A DNA stretch of 64,000 nucleotides from Heterotrichella gracilis. Lineage: Eukaryota > Sar > Xanthophyceae > Tribonematales > Xanthonemataceae. The stretch spans positions 1-64,000 of the forward strand of contig JAULBX010001447.1 of assembly GCA_032358255.1 (NCBI GenBank), given 5' to 3'. Of the stretch, positions 33,701 to 45,747 are shown piece by piece (the first letter of the stretch is position 1; each line of letters begins with the position of its first letter). A model generated the notes under the pieces. The model was not told the origin of the DNA, made no database searches, and was given only the letters and a program-made list of their open reading frames with translations. A program made the position numbers and the translations under genes.

Positions 33701-35178
33701 GGCAATGCATTGGTGATCTCTATGCATGTGGGTGGCTGTGCAGTTGCTTTCAAATTGGCAGGGGGGGATGGTTGGTGGCAAAGCCGGCATGGATCGAGAC
33801 ATGGCATGGCCGGCGCAAGCTATGTTACCTCAAAGCTGGTGCCCAGTAGGGAGGTGGAAGAGGTGGGTGGCTTGGATGGAGGCAGGGGGTTCTTCACCGA
33901 CTTGGCATCCCTGCACCACACCCAAAGAATCGAGTCTGTCAAGGCATGCACCGTTTATAACTCCATGCAAAACTGTTTTATGGGCGAGTGCGCAATGTAT
34001 GGCAAGGGCTAGTGTCCATACAGCTGCACATGGTGCTGTCTGGTGCTGGTGCTGTGCTCACCAGACTATGCCGTCAGGTCCCTTGAAGTAGGCCACCCGG
34101 TGCCAAGGCACCTCTGCCTCGCCCCACATGCCCTCCAGCTCCGCTGCCGGCACCTCTTTCACCACCTCGTGCACACGCAGGCTCCATGCCTCAGCGCCGC
34201 TCTTCCGCTGCCCACTCTCCACGGTGCAGACCATGCCCACCTGTATGGAGAGCATTTTGAGTACAAGCTCCACTCTGCATGGCTATGTGTGCTGCCCATA
34301 ATGCTGTGGAAAGAGTGACAGCCCTTGAGTATGTACTGAGTACAACTGAGGTGCTGCCGCCATATGTGATGTTTGGTAAGGTACAAGGGGGTTCCGTTTA
34401 GGGCCACATGTGGGCTGACCTGACCCAGCGCCAGATCAAACTTATATACGCAGCCAGGACCAATGCTGGCGACGGGTGTACAAGCTGGCTGTGACCTAGC
34501 TGTATTGCTGGCAACTTAGTAAAGGAACTGACTTACTGATGTGCTATGAGCCCCTAGGGTTACTGCTGGTCCTGTGGCACATGCAAGGCATGCCAACCTA
34601 GCCCGGGCAGCGCAGTGTGTACCTGCTGCCGATACAAACCGTATACCCCTGCGGATCTAGGTTAACCCTCAAGAACTAGATCCCATAGGCTTCACTAGCG
34701 CCCAGTCAGTTACTTGGGTTGACCCAGATCGAGACCAAGTTAGTGAGCTCTGTCAACAAACAGTCAGGCGTTGCAGCGAAGCGCATTTATTGCATTTAAT
34801 GCACAGATCGCCGGGAGCATACTTCCCGAGCACCGCCCAGGGGGGAGAGAGGTGGGCAGTTTGTACACATGCAGCTGTCCTAGTCACATCCTGTGCGCTC
34901 ACCGTGTAGCTGGCATGGTCAAGGGAGTCATCATAACGCAACCTCGACCAGAACCTCTTCGCAGCGTAAGCTACTGATCCCTTTCTGTACGTTGCCTCAG
35001 ATGACCCTCCCTTCCAGCTGCCTGTGCCACTCGGGGAAGTGCCAAACACGCCAGAGTCTCCTCGCCAAGAGCCAAGAGGGCTGGACCCAGAGGGACTGAC
35101 TGACCCAGCCAAGCGACAGTTTTCGGCACTCCCAGACCTTGTTAGCACTCGGCTCAAAATGGGAAGGGGCGAGGACAT
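30751..35178 (-). CDS. MJ1316 (RNA cyclic-end recognition) - F-box - WD40 fusion protein
   Basis: Nine exons: 35178-34903, 34240-34062, 33910-33829, 33651-33361, 32969-32775, 32492-32277, 31958-31736, 31490-31216 and 30945-30751. Every phase fits and the total is 643 aa. Residues about 75-155 form an MJ1316/DUF504-like domain: RFWSRLRYDDSLDHASYTVG, then EVVKEVPAAELEGMWGEAEV with PWHRVAYFKGPDGIVWD. These are its R-L-x-(W/Y)-D, L-D and IPxHRI-x-G-x-(V/I)-W blocks. A Pro/Ser linker leads to an F-box at about 216-260 (LDLPRELWHGAMAHCG, ARTCRWLNQVVSSEQLW). WD40 blades follow from about 300, ending VRLWSHVTGKR, MRLWSMDDL, LRVWDVRQ, LDLWDIATM, ALWDVRNG and CRMWRM. The tail is very basic (KKKKEKKLPKRRNR), possibly nuclear. 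F-box/WD40 proteins are SCF substrate adaptors. The MJ1316 domain is thought to recognise 2',3'-cyclic phosphate RNA ends. The ATG inside the acceptor at 33657 would give a shorter F-box/WD40-only protein. Confidence 0.82.
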
Positions 35179-35862
35179 CTTGGCAAGGTGTTGCGCACCG
35201 GAGCGAAGGTAACTACTGGCGCATTGGTCAACGTGGGCGGTTTGTGGGCAGAGAGGCGCACAGACAGACAACGCCGGTTCACATTGGAAGAGGTTTGGCA
35301 GCTAGCCCTACGATGTGAACGTGTATGGCTTGTACTATTGAAGTACCAGTGACGGGGTTTGGTGCGTTGGTCCACATAACCACTCGAGCAGCTCACTCCC
35401 AGCATATTCTTCGCGATTTTCAAAAACAATGTGCATCATTTAAATTCAAATTCGTGATTTTAAAAACTTTCTTGGAAAATGGGCTAACAAACAGCTTACA
35501 GAGAGTGCACCAACCATCAACTGCTCTCCTTCACTGGGGCACATACTGAAGCCATCAGCTGCGTGCTGTTGTTTGGCTGCAGCACCATGCTGCTGAAAGT
35601 GGTATTTTCTGTGGCGAGATAATAGCCATGTCAGGTCATAGCGTGCATTATGCCTTACCAATGGTCACAGCGCACCTACACCATCAGCGTTCAAAGGTTA
35701 CACCGTCACAATGCCAAGGACACAGCAACACGTACATACCACCGCACCCAAACCCCTGCTTGCATACACCCCACCCTGCTGCAAGATACATAATATTATT
35801 GAAAAACTGCTGCGAGGTAGTAGGAATGCTGCTGCTGCTAGCGCTGCAGGTGCTGCACCGCC
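35179..35862. other. Intergenic region, no gene seen
   Basis: This region lies between the MJ1316-F-box-WD40 start and the 3' end of the Pro/Ala-rich gene, both on the minus strand. It should contain the promoter of the former. I see no frame with support. Confidence 0.5.
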
Positions 35863-37734
35863 CTACACCTTGCCCTCCCGCAGCTTCTTCCGCAGCCGCT
35901 GCTTCTGTGCCTTGGTCATCTTCTGGCCCCCCTCGCCCAGGTCATCGTCATCGGCTGTGGCGGTGGTGGTGGTGGTCATCTTCATGGTGGTCTGCGTGAC
36001 CGTCATGGTGGTGCTGCCCTGGTTGAGCGTCATCTGGGACATGGAGGTGGCCACGTCGGTGTGGGTGGTGGTGGGTGGGGCGGGGCGCGCGACAGGTGCG
36101 GGGGCAGGGGTGGGCGCGGGGCGCTGGGGGGCAGCCATGGGTGTGTGGTACTCGGGCCGGTAGAGCTGCGCGGGTGCGGGCGCTTGGTAGTAGTTGGGTT
36201 GCTGCGCGATGGGCTGGTGCAGCCTTGCGGGTGCAGGTGCGGGCGCGGGGCTGCCGTTGGACCCTGCAGACCTGCGTGGCGCACAAGCAAGTCGGAACAG
36301 GCTTTGTGTGTGCACGTCCAGATGCGTCCCAAGATGCGCACTCTATTGCTGCGATTTGGGTCCTCCACGATTGACCTCATCTCATCCCCGACTTTGGATC
36401 TCAATTCCACCCACCACTTGCCCCTACCGCCGTTGTCCAATTTGCCACACTGACAGTCAAGTGACGAGGCGTGCATGCAAAGAATCCACTGATGTACGGT
36501 GTGCCACAAAATAAGGGACTTGTGTCAATCAGGTACACAATTGACCTGATCTCAACCCCGCCTTTGAGTAGTGAGCAAGCGCAAACACACCGCTCTGGCC
36601 ATGCCATGGACGTCTGATGTGACGTGGACTGTGAAGGCACGCCAGCTGCTCACCTCAGGTGTGGCGCCACGTAGGAGTTAGGGTTCACGGGCACGTGGGC
36701 CGCAGGGGCAGGGTGAGGTGCGGGAGATGCGCCATACGCCGGCCGATGGCTGGCATGCCCTGCAGGCTGGCTCTGGTAGGCCCTGCCCCCGCCATGCGCA
36801 GGACGAGGATCCTGCGTTTGAATCACATGCATTTTGGCGCCATGGTATCAAATACCAATGCCGGTTGCTGTTGTTTGCTGCTGCAGTTCTCTGGTTGCAT
36901 TCAGGCATCAGCACTAGAGGATGCTGCGACAATCGCATTTGCTGGACGCAGCGGTGTTCGCAGTAGTAGAGTTTCATGGACGATTGTTGCCACTTATTTG
37001 CAAGGTCACCACCCTGATGCAGGGTTGTAGACACGCACCTGTCTGGGTGGGGCCCGGTACTGCGCTGATTGATATGCGTCACTGTGCGGGCGCCCCACAG
37101 GTGCCACCAGGTCGATATCGTATTGCTGCGGGGCCAGGCCAAACAGTAAGATGGACTGGGGGATCATATAGCCAAGACTGGGGTAGAAAAATCATCCTTG
37201 CAGCCAACCACCTGTAGCTGGGCATTTCCACTCAAATAACTTGGTGCTGGGCAGCCTTTGCAAGCCTGCCCAGCCGTGCACGTAACATAGCCGGGGTTTT
37301 GGTGGATAACGTTGTATTGCCTGATGCAATGTGCCACTGCTCCTTACCGCAACAGTGGGTGGCTGCACCATGATTGGCCTCTCAAAACGCTTCTGAGGTG
37401 GATGTGCGATGTAGCCAGAACCAACCACGTTGGGGTTCTGCACACAAACAACACAAAAAAGGGTTGGCATTGATGACATGTGGCGGTGTAGTTGCAGAGG
37501 AGGAATGCACCTACATTTCAGCCACCGGGTACTTGCACAGCGAAACACGCAAGAAAAAAACACTGGCGCAAAAGAACGGAAAGACGCGTTCTTTAGTGGA
37601 TGTGTTTGGTGGCGTAGCTCACCCCAGGTCTCAGTTGGTCCATGCCTTCAGGTGCTTACCTCGATCTTCATAGTCATCAAATCAATCCTTTCCTGCTCCG
37701 TTAGAGCCTTGCCGGTATGCCGGTTGTGCGACAT
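35863..37734 (-). CDS. Pro/Ala-rich hypothetical protein with basic C-terminal motif
   Basis: Five exons: 37734-37660, 37437-37348, 37125-37039, 36811-36654 and 36271-35863. All phases fit and give 272 aa. The N-terminus MSHNRHTGKALTEQERIDLM continues into MKIENPNVVGSGYIAHPPQK. This looks like a short folded or interaction motif and is the best-conserved-looking part. The middle (about residues 85-200) is low complexity, rich in Pro, Ala, Gln, His and Tyr, with PAPAPAPARL and YYQAPAPAQLYRPEY. A Thr/Met-rich stretch (TTMTVTQTTMKMTTTTTAT) and an acidic DDDDLGEGG lead to a strongly basic end, MTKAQKQRLRKKLREGKV. I do not recognise the family. The composition resembles RNA-associated disordered proteins, but that is only an impression. 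The gene is divergently paired with the S28 gene. Confidence 0.72.
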
Positions 37735-38443
37735 CTTGTCTACAGGCCTAAATAAACACTGAGAAAAGGTGGCAACGCTACAACCTGCCTGTCAGCAGCT
37801 GTGATGACTGGGCTTCAAGAGGGTGAACAGTAGAGCATCAGCAACCGACAAGCAGAAATGAGCGTCTACTAGCTCAAGTATCACGTTCGTTGCCCAGACT
37901 TGTAGACAATTGACCTGTCTACCAATGTGCAGGGGGTACGAAACCCCGAGACCATGGTTCCCATTCTCGCAGTTTCGGTGGGTTTCAAGGCCCTTGACAA
38001 GGGGGAAAGGAGGACCTCCCCATTTTGGGTCACTACATGCATGCATGCATTTTCAGTCGCACACACCTAAACACGTAGAACGCCTAGAAACATGTTTAAA
38101 CAATTCCCGCACTACATGCAAGTCGACAGGCCTAAAACGTATGCCTGCAACCCGCGAGGAGTATCTCGGACAGCTGGCACTTTTGGACCCATCAAACAGA
38201 GGAGGAGCAGAGGAGCATCCTGTGCTCGTAAGTCCCGGCGAGAAGAACCACGGGCGTTATCTGGGCTCCTGTCGAAGATTTTGTTCATTTCTGTGCAGTG
38301 CCAGCCATACCTCTCCCCAACTTGAAGCGTATTCGAGTGACTAGTGATACGCCACTTGTGTACATGGCATGCCTTTAATTCTTGTTCCCGGGTTCTCTCC
38401 TCGTGTTCTCTCTCCAGCTGTGCGAGTCTCGTGGCACCATCCA
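37735..38443. promoter_or_regulatory. Shared divergent promoter region
   Basis: About 700 bp separate the ATG of the Pro/Ala-rich gene (minus, 37734) from that of the S28 gene (plus, 38444), so both promoters must lie here or in short 5' UTRs. The palindromic catgcatgcatgcat at 38037-38051 is the only striking motif. No TATA box can be assigned with confidence. Confidence 0.4.
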
Positions 38444-41400
38444 ATGGGAAGTTCATATGGCATGCGATGCTGGACTGTGGCACTTCTGCTCATGTGGGCC
38501 AGCCAGACAGTACACGCCATACAGGTATACGATGGCTCTCGATACTACACGCCACCTGACACTCCTCAGCCATTTCAATTTCAGGGGCACTCCTGTACGA
38601 TTTTAAAAGAGGGTATGCCGCTGGATCACGAGGAGGAGTGAGTGGGATGCGTGATATAGCCTTGCTTGAACTCTTTTGAGCTGGGGCTCTCTTGTCACGG
38701 ACAACTGTTCTGTGCAGGTCGGGCGACACTTTCGGGCTTTACTTCTATATTTGTGACGACTTGTGGAAGAAACCCACGCCTAACAGCGCAGGAGGCCCTA
38801 TCTTCCTGTGGAGTGGCAGTCGAAGCAGCACCCTCAGGTCACTTTCTCTGCAAGTCTCTTTCAGAGCTCCACCCTTCCGCAGTGCTCTACTTTGTGTGCA
38901 CGCTCACACGGACTAAGCTTTACTGCACTTTGCACTTGGCTTGTGTAATTTTGTGTCCTGTTGACGTACAGGAATGCACAGAAGCAGTAAAGCAAGTGCT
39001 TGGCATAACGTGGTAGAGGGATTGGCAGTGGAGACACCATGCATGCCAGAGTTTGAGCAGTATAGTTTACCCTGATGGACTGCTGCTAGGTGCTGACTAT
39101 GTTGATGTGCAGTGCCTCGGCCCCGACTGCCGGCTTGTGGGAGTACGCTGCTGAGCATGATGCGCTGGTGAGGCTTGCTTGTCTCGCTACTTTGTGTTTC
39201 TACTTGCTGGCAACACAAATTCTGCTGTCGCATTTCCATCACTCATACTCCGCCTAGGCGTGCTTGCTGACTCCTCCACAACAACAGCTTGCTCACTCCG
39301 CCACAACATTGACCTTTTCATCCCAGCGCTGATTTGTGTCCCAGGTGGCGTTTGCCGACCGCCGCTACTTTGGCTGGTCACTCCCCAGTGAGTACTTTTA
39401 CAACGAAAGCATCAGCTACTTGAGCTATGAGCAGACAGTGCAGGACAATGCGCTGCTTGTGCAACGCATCCAGGAGCAGTATGGGGCTGAAGCCTCACCA
39501 GCAGTCATTTTCTCAGGTAATTGTGGAGGGCATCTGTGTAGGGCAAGGGGGGAACCATGTGCACATGTAGTGTAATGATACCCATGTGGTGTGGCACTGT
39601 CACGCCACCCCAGCTCTATATAGCTAGGACGGGGCGACAGCCGGTCAGGCATTGACCTTGGGCATGTTTGCAACCACCGCTGCATGCAGGCCGTGGTCCC
39701 GCAAGTGTACAAATACAGCACCTAGCTAGGTTGGTTGCTGGCAATCAATATGTCGTTTGGATGTGCTCTTTGGTCTGCAGCAACAGTTGCCACAGCAGCT
39801 GGCCCACCAACTGCAAGCATGCACACATAGCTTTCAAATCAAGAGCACAATCCTTGCTCATGTTGGCTGGCAGTGTACTCACAAGAGAATTTGTTTTGGA
39901 GTACGTGCTGGCTGTGGTTAGCACGTACCCCAGTCCATGCTTGGATTAAATTCTTGGCAGAGGGCGTTACCGTGCCGTTGCAACCACTGCTTGGGTGTGG
40001 TGCAGTTGGCTCTAAAGTGGGCGTCTTGGCGCGCCTGCTGCGCCCCGATGTGTTTGCTGGTGTCGTGGCGTCAGGCGCAGCCCTGCTTGGCTACCCTGGT
40101 CAGGTGAGAGGAGGGCTTCCTGCGTACACACGTCAGCAGCAATCGTCAAGACATGATGCATGATGCATGATGCATGATGCATGATGCATGATGCATGATG
40201 CATGATGCATGATGCATGATGCATGATGCATTTACAATTCATTCTTCTTGCCTTCAGCCATACAGACTCTAATGACTGCAGATTGCCAGCTGCCATCCAG
40301 ATACATATATGTTGGCCGCTGCTGCAGGAACCGGCCATAGACCCTGATACGCCATACAAGCTTGTCACCCAGGCAGCCCATGACGCCAACCCTCATTGCC
40401 CACCAAACCTCCACACTGCCTTGAGGGCAGTCACTGCTAGCCTTGTTGACCCTACAGTTGCCCACGACTCAGCAACACTGGAAAACGTCAGCCGCTTGAT
40501 GGAGCTGAAGGAGGGATGCAACGGTATGCCGTTGGCTGTGGGAAGCAGTGCAGGGCAGTGCAGTGTTGGATGCTACTCTACCAGTGGCGCGCAGTTTGTG
40601 CACGCAACAGTAGCTGCAAGGTCCGTACTTCTGTGCACTCATCGGAAGCTGGTGCAGATCCACTCCTCTGGTCATGGACTGCTGCAAGCCTGGCAGCTCA
40701 GTGCTGGAGTTACTGCTGGAGATACATGGGAATGTGTCACCCCATCATATGCTGCTCAACTGCACCAATGAACCAGCAGCGCCCACATCAAACAAACCCG
40801 TAAAGGAGCAGTTCAGGGCATGCATTCAATTGTCAAACTCTCAGGTTGCCAGCCTGCTTCTTTAGCACACAAGGTCTGCCCAGCATGCCTAGGTCTCGCC
40901 CACCCTGCATTGCTGAGTGAGACCAGTGCTGCCTGCTGCCAGGTACTGTTGCGATGGGCGGCAATGCAGCCGATGAACTGGTGGGCTGGCTGGAGGCCGT
41001 CGTGGAGCATGTGGTAGGGTTTCTCTGAGGTTCATTCAAGTTGCAGTCATGCAAGCATGTTGAGGCACATGTTGGCACCAGCTTAGGTCATGAGACACAT
41101 CCGAGTGGCAGGACAGGACTACTTTGCTTTCAGACTGGCAAGGCTGGCTGCAATGCAGTTGGGGGGCAGGATTGTTTGAGTCTCCGGTTTTGCTGACAGA
41201 GCTGCAGAGTGTGCGGTGGATTCTTTTGCAGTGCTTTATCGGTGTTCAGCATGTCAGGGTTTGGGATTAGCTGTTGCTGTATGCTGCGGGAGGAGACTCC
41301 TGCTTCGTTTGCTTTGGTTGCCCAACGAGTGCTTGTGCGAGGGAATATAACTGGTCGGTACCGTGGTGTTCCTCCTGCTGGTTTTTCATAAAAGCCCTAA

Positions 41401-43461
41401 GAATCCCCAACGTACCCTGAAAAAACTTAAAAAACAATGTGACCCCACTGTTCCTCCGGTTTCTCATTGGTCGGTGTGTTGCTGCAGGCAGAGCAGGATG
41501 GCTGTGTGCTGTACAGCAATGGTAACTACAGCAGCCCTGACGTACATGACCTCAACTACTTTTGCAACACATTTTTTGCAGAGCCTGATCAGGCACCTGC
41601 AGCGGCTGTCGCAGCCTTGGTAGATGCGATTGAGTATGAGTTCCCATCCAACACTCTATGCAGCCACCTCAGCTTTGGGAACGGATTCCTGCCTAAGCAG
41701 AATGAGATTGAGGGTTATACCATGGTTGACTTGACAGCGGTGGCGTCGGCTTACCTGGACTGCACCGGGGAGGGAATCAACACACATTATCACAAGCACT
41801 CAACTGGAGGTGAGCTTGTCGACTCAATGATCATGTGCCATTCCTGTTTTGGCTCGTTGGTCATGTTGAAGACTGTTAGTTAGTTAGTTAGTTAGTTACA
41901 TGCATTCCAGCAAAATAGCCAGATTAGCAGTCAGTCTTGCACATGTTGAAGACTGTAATGTTGTTGAAATGCAGAGGGAGGCTTTCAACTATTGTCAAAA
42001 GCAATTTAGGTACAAATTCATATACATGTGTTGCACATACTTCCTTTGCGCGCCCACCACATGCAAAGCACCAGCAACCCATCTCGCTGGTTGCAACTGC
42101 CTGCGCTGCAAGATAGAGGAACCAACAGGTGATGCGTCCACCCAGCCCACCCAGCCAGCATTGGTCCGCGACGACATGTGCATACATGTATTGTGCCCTG
42201 TGACACACTCTGTCCTGGCATCTCCGTCTTGTGCCTGTAGGCAGTGGGCCATGGTGCAATCGGCAGCTATGACTATTCAAATTCAAATTCAAATTCAAAC
42301 AAATTGTTCAAATTCAAATTAAGAATTCAGTCTAAATTGAGAGGTTCTGAGCATGCGAACCATGAGCATGCACACCCTCACTTTTTCGTGTGGGGCTGGG
42401 GTGCAGTGGAGGACATGTTTGTCTCTCATGATGAGGGTGGCACCGAGGAGAGCGCCGAGCTGTGCCGGGAGCGCTTCCCACAGCTGGACATAGACGAGGG
42501 CTGGGGCGTCAGCATGTATGGCTATTCCTGAACCCATGGCCATAGCCCTGTTCAGGGTCATTTGTGTTTCATGGTCGGATCACAACCAAGGACTCCCGCT
42601 TGCAAGCATGCATGTGTGTGAATTGTATGAACCTACCATGTCCCAACCATGTGCAATGCAATGGCACACCATGACGCTGACTCACTCGTGCGCTGCTCGC
42701 AGCTTGGGCCCCAACCTTGATGAAGTGCTAAGCAATAGCTCCAACATGGTCTTTGTCAACGGCAAGCATGATGCCAACACGGCAGCAGCTGTCACGTGGA
42801 ATGTGTCCGATACTGTCTTGGCATTCAACCTGCCAGTGGGGGCGAGAGTCGACCTCTACGTGTCCAGCCTAGACCTGCCATTACTGAGGTAAGTTAGGTT
42901 AGGGTACAGGGTGAACATGGTGTGCTTACAAGGGTCGATGCGGACTGCCCCTATGGCAGTGTGCCAAACTTCCCCGGTCTAAAACTTTATTATTTCCGTT
43001 GTATTGAACCCTACAGTAGGACAGGTCATCATCCACAACGCACAACTCATAACTTTGCCATGCGTGCATTGGCAACTAAGCAACATGCATGCCATTTAAT
43101 GGAGCTGTGAGTGTGTCACATATAGAGCCATGTTCTCCATCATATCTGACTCTAGTCCAGCTACATGCCACTGAAAACTAACCTCAAACCTTCTAAGGCA
43201 TGGCATGGATTTCAAGGGCACATGTGAAAACTGCCAAGTCTTTCCGCTCCAAACCCAAGCCCTTGACAGCCTGTGAATGAATCATGTACCTAAACAACCA
43301 AGTGCCGATTGATATGTAGGCCGCTGCGCACGTTTGTCAACCAGGAAATTGCTCGCTGGGTAGACGAGGCGCGTCCTGCCATCACCAATGCTGCCGCTGC
43401 CCCAAGGGCCGCCCTGCAGGCTGCTGGCCGCAAGCTCCGTAAGTTGTTTTGGGATGTGTGA
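38444..43461 (+). CDS. S28-family (prolyl carboxypeptidase / DPP7-like) secreted peptidase homologue
   Basis: Proposed exons are 38444-38637, 38718-38837, 39113-39167, 39345-39516, 40006-40103, 40328-40523, 40943-41013, 41488-41809, 42407-42515, 42703-42888 and 43320-43461. Phases agree and give about 554 aa. MRCWTVALLLMWASQTVHA is a signal peptide. S28 blocks follow: MPLDHEEESGDTFGLYFYI, GGPIFLWSG, FADRRYFGWSLP (family EHRYYGxSLP) and IFSVGSKVGVLARLL around the expected nucleophile Ser (family GGSYGG). NMVFVNGKHDANTAAAV is the Asp block (family NGxLDPW). The following block reads LPVGARVDLYV where the family has GAHHLDL, so the catalytic His is not seen. S28 enzymes are lysosomal/vacuolar exopeptidases cleaving at Pro; this copy may be inactive or diverged. 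The exon at 42407 may instead begin near 42339, adding a W-x-W block. The C-terminus is uncertain: a GTAAGT donor at 43437 could extend the gene. Confidence 0.75.
40152..40230. repeat. Heptanucleotide microsatellite (CATGATG)11
   Basis: About eleven perfect copies of catgatg lie in the S28 intron between exons 40103 and 40328. The unit is palindrome-rich (gcatgatgc). Confidence 0.97.
42272..42322. repeat. AT-rich hexanucleotide repeat (ATTCAA)n
   Basis: attcaa is repeated about four times, interrupted, then repeated twice more, in the S28 intron before exon 42407. A short gttagttagttag run also occurs in this intron at 41877-41897. Confidence 0.9.
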
Positions 43462-45747
43462 ATTTGGGAATTAGGGGGTTCTCTGAATGTCGGTGCCCTC
43501 TTGGCGTAAGCTCCGTAAGGCTCGATACTGCAAGTTCCACGCACTTTTGTTGTTGCGATTCGTCAACATTAATATTTGCTCCCATATCATTACTCATTAA
43601 ACCCAGCTTGCTTCTGCTCCTCCCTTGCTTCTGTGAATATATTATGATACCCCTGACACAAACAAAGTAGCAACGCATGCTGCTTCTGCTCCTCCCAAGT
43701 TACACCTGTGTTGCCTACCTTGCGTACTTGTGGCTTTGCTTCCCCGTCCATCTTTCATACCGTGATCAGCGGTTTCTTACATGCATGCTGTGTTGTGCAG
43801 AACAAACCGCAACGGTACCATGCCCTGACTGCAGATGCATTCCAAAACGAACGCCTACATGTCGTTTCTGCTTCCGCGCAGATGCTGATGGTGAGTCTTG
43901 TGAAACGCCTTGGTCTACACCTTAACACCCTAAACCTCTTGAGAGCCCACAAAAATGCAAGATACCTTTAAATTCCTCACCTGTGTCAGTATTGGTATCT
44001 CAGTATTAGGTCTGATTGCACAGCATGTATGGTTCCAAGTGGTGTTTCTCTGACATTACATACAGTGTGGGTGCATTGCACCTCTAGTGAAGGGGAATGC
44101 TAGAAAAGAGCATTGAGACAGCAGGGATGGGTAGTCTGGCCAGGGATGTCATGGCTGAGTGGAGTTGGGTTAGGTGCGGATGGGATCCTTGTCAGGACAG
44201 GAGGTGCACAGACAGGCAGGTTAAACATTTGCTCAGATTAAACATTTTCATCCAGCTACTGCTGGCCACCAGCAGGCAACACACCAGCACATTGTTACGT
44301 TCTAGCCGACAGTCCACAATGGGATGTTGTGGTGCAGGGGCGAAATGCTACGACAACAGTGGTGGAGAATATCCAGACGAAGATTATCCAATAGGCGGAG
44401 TTTGCAGCCAGTGCCTTGTCATCTTCCGCTAGCTACCCAGGCAACGCCATGTCCTTTGCTGCAAGCCATCATGTTGGGGCATCGTCATCAGCCGATGGTA
44501 GGATGATACGTGGTGGCATCTTGAGCTTCCAAGGACCCATAAACCGCTAGTGTGCAAGCATGTCAAGCGCCAGTACCTGTTGCCACCTGGTCACCTACCA
44601 GGGGTATAATGTACCATCATAGTCCATCCCCGATGTGGGGCACAGTACTGTCATACCTTTGTTGGTGTTCAGATTGGTATGGACGCATTACCCTTGTATG
44701 GGTATGCTGTATACCCTTACTAATTAGGTTAACCTGTGTGGTTCATACGGTATTGTTGAACCCTTAGGGTAACTTTTTTCGCTGAGAGATGCCAGCAAAA
44801 TAATGCATTACGGCAGCTCCTGGCAGTTTTGCTGGAACCTAACCCTTGCTTTGTAGAAAGTTCATAATTTGATTGACCTTGAACACTCATGACAGGGCCC
44901 TGCAGGGAATGAACAGTGACTGATATCAAGTTGATTAATAAAGTAGAAAATGAAAAGAAAAAGGAAGGAAACCGCTAAAGGCGGTGCAATAAACACTGCA
45001 TGCATGCATATTCATATTGAAGTTTGAGACAAAAGTTCACCTTCCCCAGCTTTCATACTAGTCCTATATTGCACGACAGGCCGATCCTGAGGTGTTTGTA
45101 AAGGACCAACCGTGCTGGTTTAAGCCTGACCAACGCAGCTGGTAATGTCTTACAATGAGACACTGGCTGTCTCGGCGCGACGGAGTGTAAAGGCTTTGCA
45201 CGAGCCAGGAGTGACAAGTAAACACCTGGGATGTGTCGTGGCTAATGAAGTAATCGGGACACAAGAACATGGTTGCACAAGATGCATGCATATCTGACGA
45301 GGAGGGAGCTGGCCAAGGGAGGCTCCAACCGTCAGTATGCCAACACGGGCAAGTAAACCAAGTGGTTAATCTTGGCGAGGCTGTTGGTGCGCTGAAAGGA
45401 TCTTGCATCCCATCCTAGTGCACTAGTGCAGGTCACTTCCCGGTTCATACACAACTTGGGAACCACCTGCTTTGGACCAAAGACAGCAGTGTTGGACAAC
45501 GTGTTAGTTCAAGACACTAACAGTTTGTTAGTTCACAGTCGACTGCAGCTCTCCACTGACTACCGACCAAGCAACTATGTATACAGTGCGAACCTGTATG
45601 CTCTCACCCAATGCTTTATTTACATGCACCTGCCAGAACTCCCTGAAGGTGGGGCAACCGTCTCTGCCATTCAGCATACGGTCCCACCCCGCCACACCTG
45701 TCTGAGCACCGGCTTGACCCTCTGCAGGGTAGCTGAGCGCACGCACT
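43462..45747. other. Intergenic region with two exon-like fragments
   Basis: This 2.3-kb gap lies between the S28 and SNAPC4-like genes. Two pieces look partly coding but could not be joined in phase. One is 43802-43890, with an acceptor before, a GTGAGT donor after and ERLHVVSASAQMLM inside. The other is a 37-codon Cys-rich frame at 44319-44432. Either could be a distal S28 exon or noise. Sequence from 44900 to 45700 shows no support for a gene. Confidence 0.4.
44319..44432 (+). CDS. Possible 37-aa Cys-rich small protein
   Basis: This short ATG-to-TAG frame begins MGCCGAGAKCYDNSGGEY and ends IGGVCSQCLVIFR. It has five Cys, two of them in a C-x-x-C pair, and an acidic middle (PDEDYP). An N-terminal MGCC is the kind of sequence that can be myristoylated and palmitoylated, but that is only a pattern. 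No splice partner or homologue is known to me; it may be chance. Confidence 0.2.
   Translation: MGCCGAGAKCYDNSGGEYPDEDYPIGGVCSQCLVIFR

Noticed and set aside
40628-40800. Extra S28 exon in the interval between 40523 and 40943
   Set aside because: Three frames are open in part, but each either hits a stop or breaks phase. Exons 40523 and 40943 join in phase without it.
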